The translations under genes and the position numbers were made by a program. Under the pieces are notes generated by a model, which saw nothing but the letters and a program-made list of their open reading frames with translations, ran no database searches and was not told the origin of the DNA. Below, piece by piece: positions 7,692 to 10,818 of a DNA stretch of 10,818 nt. Numbering within the stretch: the first letter of the stretch is position 1; the number at the start of each line of letters is the position of its first letter. Source of the DNA: Candidatus Aenigmatarchaeota archaeon (GTDB lineage: Archaea > EX4484-52 > GLR71); the NCBI GenBank assembly GCA_023134675.1, contig JAGLUQ010000016.1:1-10818 (forward strand). Direction: 5' to 3'.

Positions 7692-8705
7692 ATGAAGATA
7701 ATCGTCAAAGATCTCAAAAAAGAGACAAAAATAAAGCCGGAGACCATAGATGACCTATGGAACCTATCACTTCTGATAACAGCGGGCGACATGGTCGGAA
7801 CAAAGACAGTAAGGACAATCGAGACATCAGACAAGAAAGAGAAGCGGCCAATGTATCTCAAGATATCTGTAGAAACTGTTGAATTTGACGATGTCACAGA
7901 GTCCCTGCGGCTGAAAGGCAAGATACTTGAAGGACCTGACGACATAAGCTTCGGATACCACAGCTTTCGCATAACCCCCAACGACATCATATCTATAACC
8001 AAGCAATGGAAAAGATATGAGATAGAGCGCCTTGAAAAAAGCGTAAAGGCTGTCAAGATAAAAATACTTGTCATGGTGCTTGATGAGAGGAAAGCCGATT
8101 TCGGGGAGGTTATGAACAGCAAAGTCAACATGTTAGGCACCATAAAGGCAGAGAACCAGGGAAAGATGTTCGGCACACCTGAAGGCAAAAGCTATTATAA
8201 AGACATAATAAAGTCGCTTGAAGAGTACATAAAAAGATACGACAAAATAATAATCGCAGGTCCGGGATTCACAAAAGAGAACATCAAAAAGATTACTGAA
8301 AAAAACACCAATCTGAAAGGAAAATGCATCACCGGCGTCTCATCAGTCACAGGCGAGACCGGCGTGTACGAAGTCATAAAGCGCGGCTTTATAGACCAGA
8401 TCATGAAAACTTCAGAAATATCAAGAGAGACAAAAGAGATTGAGAAATTCATGGAAGCACTCGGGAAAGAATCAGATCTTGTGACATACGGAATAGGAGA
8501 AGTCGCAAAGGCGGCAAAAGCAGGCGCTGTAGAGAAAATCCTTGTCTCAGACAGCATAGTAAAAAAAGAAGATGTGCAGGAAATACTGAAATCTGTGGAA
8601 AGCTCATCAGGAAAAGTAGAAGTCATAGGGTCAACACATGAGGCAGGAGACAAGCTTATAGGCCTGGGCGGCATCATCTGTTTTTTAAGATATAGAATTG
8701 GCTGA
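7692..8705 (+). CDS. pelA: mRNA surveillance and ribosome rescue factor Pelota
   Basis: This is a 337-residue cytoplasmic protein, the normal length for archaeal Pelota/Dom34, the eRF1-like factor that enters stalled ribosomes and with aEF1A/ABCE1 splits them. Domain A (1-125) has the diagnostic ITAGDMVGTKTVRTI (29-43) and ILEGPDDISFGYHSFRI (78-94). The central domain (126-255) has VLDERKADFGEV, IIIAGPGFTKENI (186-198) and SSVTGETGVYEVI (217-229). It lacks the GGQ motif of true release factors, as expected. Domain C (256-337) has TYGIGEVAKAAKAGAVEKIL and ends in LIGLGGIICFLRYRIG. The ATG at 7692 follows AAGGT at a good distance. GC is about 47% in a 240-base sample. No feature looks degraded. 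Confidence 0.96.
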   Translation: MKIIVKDLKKETKIKPETIDDLWNLSLLITAGDMVGTKTVRTIETSDKKEKRPMYLKISVETVEFDDVTESLRLKGKILEGPDDISFGYHSFRITPNDIISITKQWKRYEIERLEKSVKAVKIKILVMVLDERKADFGEVMNSKVNMLGTIKAENQGKMFGTPEGKSYYKDIIKSLEEYIKRYDKIIIAGPGFTKENIKKITEKNTNLKGKCITGVSSVTGETGVYEVIKRGFIDQIMKTSEISRETKEIEKFMEALGKESDLVTYGIGEVAKAAKAGAVEKILVSDSIVKKEDVQEILKSVESSSGKVEVIGSTHEAGDKLIGLGGIICFLRYRIG

Positions 8706-8724
8706 CTTTTGCAACACCGTAACA

Positions 8725-8765
8725 TTTATATAACAGTTGTAACAATATTATTACATATGTTACAA
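8725..8765 (+). promoter_or_regulatory. Leaderless promoter with palindromic operator for the MNT-HEPN-Nudix operon
   Basis: TTTATATAA (8725-8733) is centred 28 bases before the ATG at 8757, and no ribosome site precedes that ATG, so the transcript is probably leaderless. A perfect 8-bp inverted repeat, TTGTAACA (8737-8744) and TGTTACAA (8758-8765) with a 13-base spacer, covers the start site and start codon. Related half-sites lie upstream: TTGCAACA at 8709-8716 and GTAACA at 8719-8724. A dimer bound here would block initiation. The winged-helix protein encoded next is the obvious candidate repressor. Confidence 0.65.
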
Positions 8766-9296
8766 AAATATAACAGATGGAAAGTCCTGAAAGTATTTTT
8801 TGATAACCCAAATCCGAAAGGTGGAGGCTTTCAGCTAAGAGAAATCAGCAGAGCCACAGTTTTGGCACCTACATCAGTAAAAAGATACCTGGAAGACCTG
8901 CTAAAAGAAGGACTGATCATAAAATCAGAGCACAGAGTATATCATTATCCGGTATACTGGGCTAACAGAGCAAACGAAAATTTCAGATCCTTAAAAAAAA
9001 TGGACATGATATTCAACATCCAAGAATCGGGTCTGCTTGCATATCTACAGGATAAATGTATGCCCGACGCGATAATCCTATTCGGTTCAGCATCAAGAGG
9101 CGAAGACATAAAAGAAAGTGACATAGACCTGTTCTTGTTATGTAAAGAAACAAAGCTCAATTTAAATAAATATGAACAACAATTGAAAAGGAAAATAAAC
9201 ATATTCTATTGCGGCAATTTCGGAACACTCAGCAAAGAACTGAAAAACAATATAATAAATGGTGATATCTTAAGCGGATATCTGAAGGTGTTTTGA
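8757..9296 (+). CDS. Winged-helix/minimal nucleotidyltransferase (MNT) fusion, antitoxin-like
   Basis: This is a 179-residue protein. The frame extends back to a TTG at 8709, but the ATG at 8757 is chosen because it sits at leaderless distance from the TATA box and begins a clean winged helix. Residues 1-70 are a winged-helix DNA-binding domain (LREISRATVLAPTSVKRYL, recognition helix about 39-50, then a YHYPVYW wing). Residues 100-179 are a pol-beta-type minimal nucleotidyltransferase with a perfect G-S-x10-D-x-D motif (G110, S111, D122, D124), which binds NTP and metal. The place where a third carboxylate is usual reads KINIF, with Asn148. MNT partners of HEPN proteins are known to act as antitoxins by adding AMP to the HEPN protein. 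Here the fused DNA-binding domain suggests self-repression too. The gene overlaps the HEPN-Nudix gene by one base. GC is about 37%. Confidence 0.88.
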   Translation: MLQKYNRWKVLKVFFDNPNPKGGGFQLREISRATVLAPTSVKRYLEDLLKEGLIIKSEHRVYHYPVYWANRANENFRSLKKMDMIFNIQESGLLAYLQDKCMPDAIILFGSASRGEDIKESDIDLFLLCKETKLNLNKYEQQLKRKINIFYCGNFGTLSKELKNNIINGDILSGYLKVF

Positions 9297-10123
9297 TGGA
9301 TAGCAAGCTGATTGAAATAACACCGGACACAGAAAAAGCCAAATCAATGATGAAAATGGCAAACACAAGACTGGAAATGATATCCACCATAGACTGCTCA
9401 AGATATCCATCACTTGTTGTAGAAGGATATTATGAAGTAATAAAAGAGCTTATGTCTTCTGTTCTCTTACTTGACGGATACAAAACAAAAGGAGAAGGAG
9501 CACATAAAGCGCTTATAGATTATATAGGAAAAACATACAAAACAGAATTTCTGCAGTCAGACATATATTTTCTTGATGAACTAAGAAAAATCAGGAATAA
9601 GATAAATTACGATGGTTTTTTCGTGAAGACAGATTATTTAACACGAAACAAAAAAAAGATTTTAGGGATAATATCCAAGCTAAAAGAAATAAAACAGCAG
9701 AAACCAATATCTACAAAACACACACACAGCGCAGGCGGAGTAATAGTAAAAGACGGCAGGGTGATTGTCGTAAACCAGAGAAGCAGCTCATGGTCCCTTC
9801 CAAAAGGCCATATAGAAGACGGAGAGGACGCACACGCAGCCGCAATAAGAGAGATAGCCGAAGAGACAGGAGTCGCAGACCTGACCCTTATAGGAGACCT
9901 CGGAAGCTACAGCAGGTACAAGATAGGAAAAGACCCGAAAGAAGAAGACACGACAGAGCTCAAGACAATGCACATGTTCCTTTTCAGCACAGAAGAAGAA
10001 AACCTGAAGCCGACAGACCCAAACAATCCGGAGGCCAGATGGATAAAAAAAGATGATGTCGCAGATATGCTGACTCATCTTAAAGACAAGGAGTTTTATT
10101 TAAGTATCATAGATAAGATATAG
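9296..10123 (+). CDS. HEPN-Nudix hydrolase fusion protein
   Basis: This is a 275-residue protein. The ATG at 9296 shares its A with the TGA of the MNT gene, and AAGGTG lies 5 bases upstream, so translation is probably coupled; the TTG at 9293 is not the start. Residues 1-135 are an all-helical HEPN domain (YPSLVVEGYYEVIKELMSSV at 37-56; DELRKIRNKINYDG at 94-107). The R-x4-H RNase motif appears as R100-N-K-I-N-Y105, lacking the His. Residues 143-275 are a complete Nudix domain. Its box G-x5-E-x7-R-E-U-x-E-E-x-G-U is intact (G171, E177, R185, E186, E189, E190, G192), preceded by SWSLPKGH as in the Ap4A-hydrolase-like group, with PEARWI near the end. It likely cleaves a nucleoside diphosphate derivative; the substrate is not shown. 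GC is about 32% in the HEPN half and 49% in the Nudix half. Confidence 0.9.
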   Translation: MDSKLIEITPDTEKAKSMMKMANTRLEMISTIDCSRYPSLVVEGYYEVIKELMSSVLLLDGYKTKGEGAHKALIDYIGKTYKTEFLQSDIYFLDELRKIRNKINYDGFFVKTDYLTRNKKKILGIISKLKEIKQQKPISTKHTHSAGGVIVKDGRVIVVNQRSSSWSLPKGHIEDGEDAHAAAIREIAEETGVADLTLIGDLGSYSRYKIGKDPKEEDTTELKTMHMFLFSTEEENLKPTDPNNPEARWIKKDDVADMLTHLKDKEFYLSIIDKI

Positions 10124-10127
10124 ATTA

Positions 10128-10170
10128 TAAAAATAAGAACAAGAAAAAAAGAAAAGAAATAAGTAAAGAT
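10128..10170 (-). terminator. T-rich terminator after the PRC-barrel gene
   Basis: Between the convergent genes the minus strand is a series of T tracts directly after the stop codon at 10171, without a clear hairpin. It would terminate the PRC-barrel transcript. The plus strand here is A-rich, so no comparable signal is seen for the HEPN-Nudix operon. Confidence 0.5.
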
Positions 10171-10455
10171 CTATTCATCATCTTCTGGTATATCATCAGG
10201 CACAGAATGCTTGATATGTTTTATTATAAGAATATCATTTACAGCCTGGACCATAGGGAACGGAACTTTCACGCCTTTCTTATCGCCTACAACATTTGCG
10301 AGATAAGAGCCTTTAGCAGCATCAATGATTACAGTCCTTAGCCTGAATTTTGAAAGGTCAAGCTCAACATCTGAAACTTTTCCGCAAAAGAAGCCTTTGT
10401 CTGTAAAAGCATCAAGACCTACGATACTATTGATTTCTCTTTCATTTACAACCAT
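10171..10455 (-). CDS. PRC-barrel domain protein
   Basis: This is a 94-residue soluble protein made of a single PRC-barrel: residues 6-30 (REINSIVGLDAFTDKGFFCG), then GKVSDVELDLSKFRLRTVII (25-44), then the VVGDKKGVKVPFPMVQAVND strand block and ILIIKH. The acidic tail is DDIPEDDE. Stand-alone PRC-barrels of this size are common in archaea. The family includes the RimM C-terminal domain, photosynthetic reaction-centre H subunits and the archaeal CdpB division proteins, so a scaffold role is likely but the specific partner is unknown. GGTGAT at 10459-10464 directly precedes the ATG at 10455, and ATATAAAT (10501-10508) is a plausible TATA box giving a leader of about 22 bases. Confidence 0.88.
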   Translation of the reverse strand: MVVNEREINSIVGLDAFTDKGFFCGKVSDVELDLSKFRLRTVIIDAAKGSYLANVVGDKKGVKVPFPMVQAVNDILIIKHIKHSVPDDIPEDDE

Positions 10456-10508
10456 CTTATCACCGGATAATTATTATAATTCTGCTTAATAGATTCTTGG
10501 ATATAAAT
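10456..10508 (-). promoter_or_regulatory. Promoter and GGTGAT ribosome site of the PRC-barrel gene
   Basis: On the minus strand ATTTATAT (10508-10501) is about 48 bases before the ATG, predicting a start near 10477. GGTGAT at 10464-10459 lies 3 bases from the ATG. The rest of the gap, up to the tRNA at 10625, is AT-rich with no open frame I can support. Confidence 0.5.
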
Positions 10509-10624
10509 CTTTATTAAGTTTTATCAATTCACTTAATACATTATTCAGTCAAACAAGAATTTAAAGTTTTGCCGCAAAAACAGAAATACGCGGAAAAAAC
10601 ACAAGATATATAAAAAAGATTCGT

Positions 10625-10713
10625 GTGGGGGTCGCCTAGCTCGGCCATGGCGGTAGCCTGCTAAGTTACTGAGCCTTCGGCTCACGTGAGTTCAAATCTC
10701 ACCCCCCACGCCA
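10625..10713 (+). tRNA. tRNA-Ser (anticodon GCU), with encoded CCA
   Basis: The acceptor stem GTGGGGG (10625-10631) pairs perfectly with CCCCCAC (10703-10709). The D stem is GCC/GGC (10634-10636 with 10649-10651). The anticodon stem GTAGC/GTTAC (10653-10657 with 10665-10669, one G-U pair) holds the loop CTGCTAA, with anticodon GCT at 10660-10662. The long variable arm GAGCC-TTC-GGCTC (10671-10683) is typical of class II tRNA-Ser. The T stem GTGAG/CTCAC (10686-10690 with 10698-10702) holds the loop TTCAAAT. The discriminator is G10710 and CCA is encoded at 10711-10713. There is no intron. It reads AGC and AGU codons. Confidence 0.97.
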
Positions 10714-10737
10714 ATATCCTACATCTTATAAGAATTC

Positions 10738-10818
10738 TCAGTACATATCCGGCTCCAGCTTCTTCACCAGAGAAAAAAAGACAACAAGCGCAATAAATAT
10801 CAAAAATGCTGCATAAAA
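10738..10818 (-). CDS. C-terminal end of a membrane protein (5' partial, runs off the window)
   Basis: Reading the minus strand from the right edge gives 26 codons and a TGA at 10740-10738. The peptide starts FYAAFLIFIALVVFFSLV, a membrane helix, and ends KKLEPDMY, a short charged tail that the positive-inside rule would place in the cytoplasm. Identity cannot be judged from this fragment. The start lies beyond the window, and the gene is convergent with the tRNA. Confidence 0.65.
   Translation of the reverse strand, partial: FYAAFLIFIALVVFFSLVKKLEPDMY

Noticed and set aside
7652..8725. Two minus-strand open frames covering Pelota
   Set aside because: Pelota is unambiguous on the plus strand; the opposite frames are Ser/Phe-rich shadows without motifs.
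8709..8756. TTG-initiated N-terminal extension of the MNT protein
   Set aside because: It would place the TATA box and the operator inside the coding region and adds 16 residues that do not belong to the winged helix.
9623..9625. Internal GTG (codon 110) as a separate start for a stand-alone Nudix protein
   Set aside because: It has no ribosome site and lies within HEPN sequence. The linker has no in-frame ATG before the Nudix box, so the fusion is the simplest reading.
9788..10078. Overlapping open frames on both strands inside the Nudix domain
   Set aside because: The plus-strand alternative is an Arg-rich frame shift of the Nudix coding sequence and the minus-strand one is its antisense. 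The intact Nudix box shows which frame is real.

Overview
The window looks like a chromosomal piece of an archaeon, most likely a DPANN-type lineage (Woesearchaeota-like). That placement is inference. The archaeal character rests on an archaeal-length Pelota gene, TATA-box-like elements in front of most genes, a mix of leaderless starts and GGTGAT-type ribosome binding sites, a small archaeal PRC-barrel protein, T-rich terminators, and a class II tRNA-Ser with an encoded CCA. Isoleucine is mostly ATA and arginine mostly AGA/AGG. Nearly all the sequence is coding, and no gene-free stretch exceeds about 170 bases.

Bases 1-7602 are a cell-surface block. It opens with the C-terminal part of a plus-strand membrane-anchored beta-sandwich protein with a long Lys/Ala/Pro-rich tail. 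Five minus-strand genes follow, read from 7602 down to 1073: a single-pass protein with three divergent beta-rich repeats, a 711-residue protein (coiled coil, about five membrane segments, Ser-rich linker, surface beta domains), and three lipoproteins. The three lipoproteins and the 711-residue protein share a C-terminal module with a conserved Cys pair and a final E-Y-x-Y strand, so they are four divergent paralogues side by side. They probably decorate the cell surface, but nothing in the sequence gives their ligand.

Bases 7603-8705 hold a divergent promoter region and the gene for the ribosome-rescue factor Pelota.

Bases 8709-10123 hold the most unusual unit. It is a two-gene operon of a winged-helix/minimal-nucleotidyltransferase (MNT) protein followed, with a one-base overlap, by a HEPN domain fused in frame to a complete Nudix hydrolase. 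The operon has a leaderless promoter and an 8-bp perfect inverted repeat over its start site, as expected for autorepression. The MNT and HEPN parts are AT-rich while the Nudix half has the higher GC of Pelota. This suggests that an MNT-HEPN toxin-antitoxin-like module inserted in front of a resident Nudix gene and fused to it.

Bases 10124-10818 hold a PRC-barrel gene (minus strand), tRNA-Ser(GCU) (plus strand), and the last 26 codons of a minus-strand membrane protein running off the end of the window.
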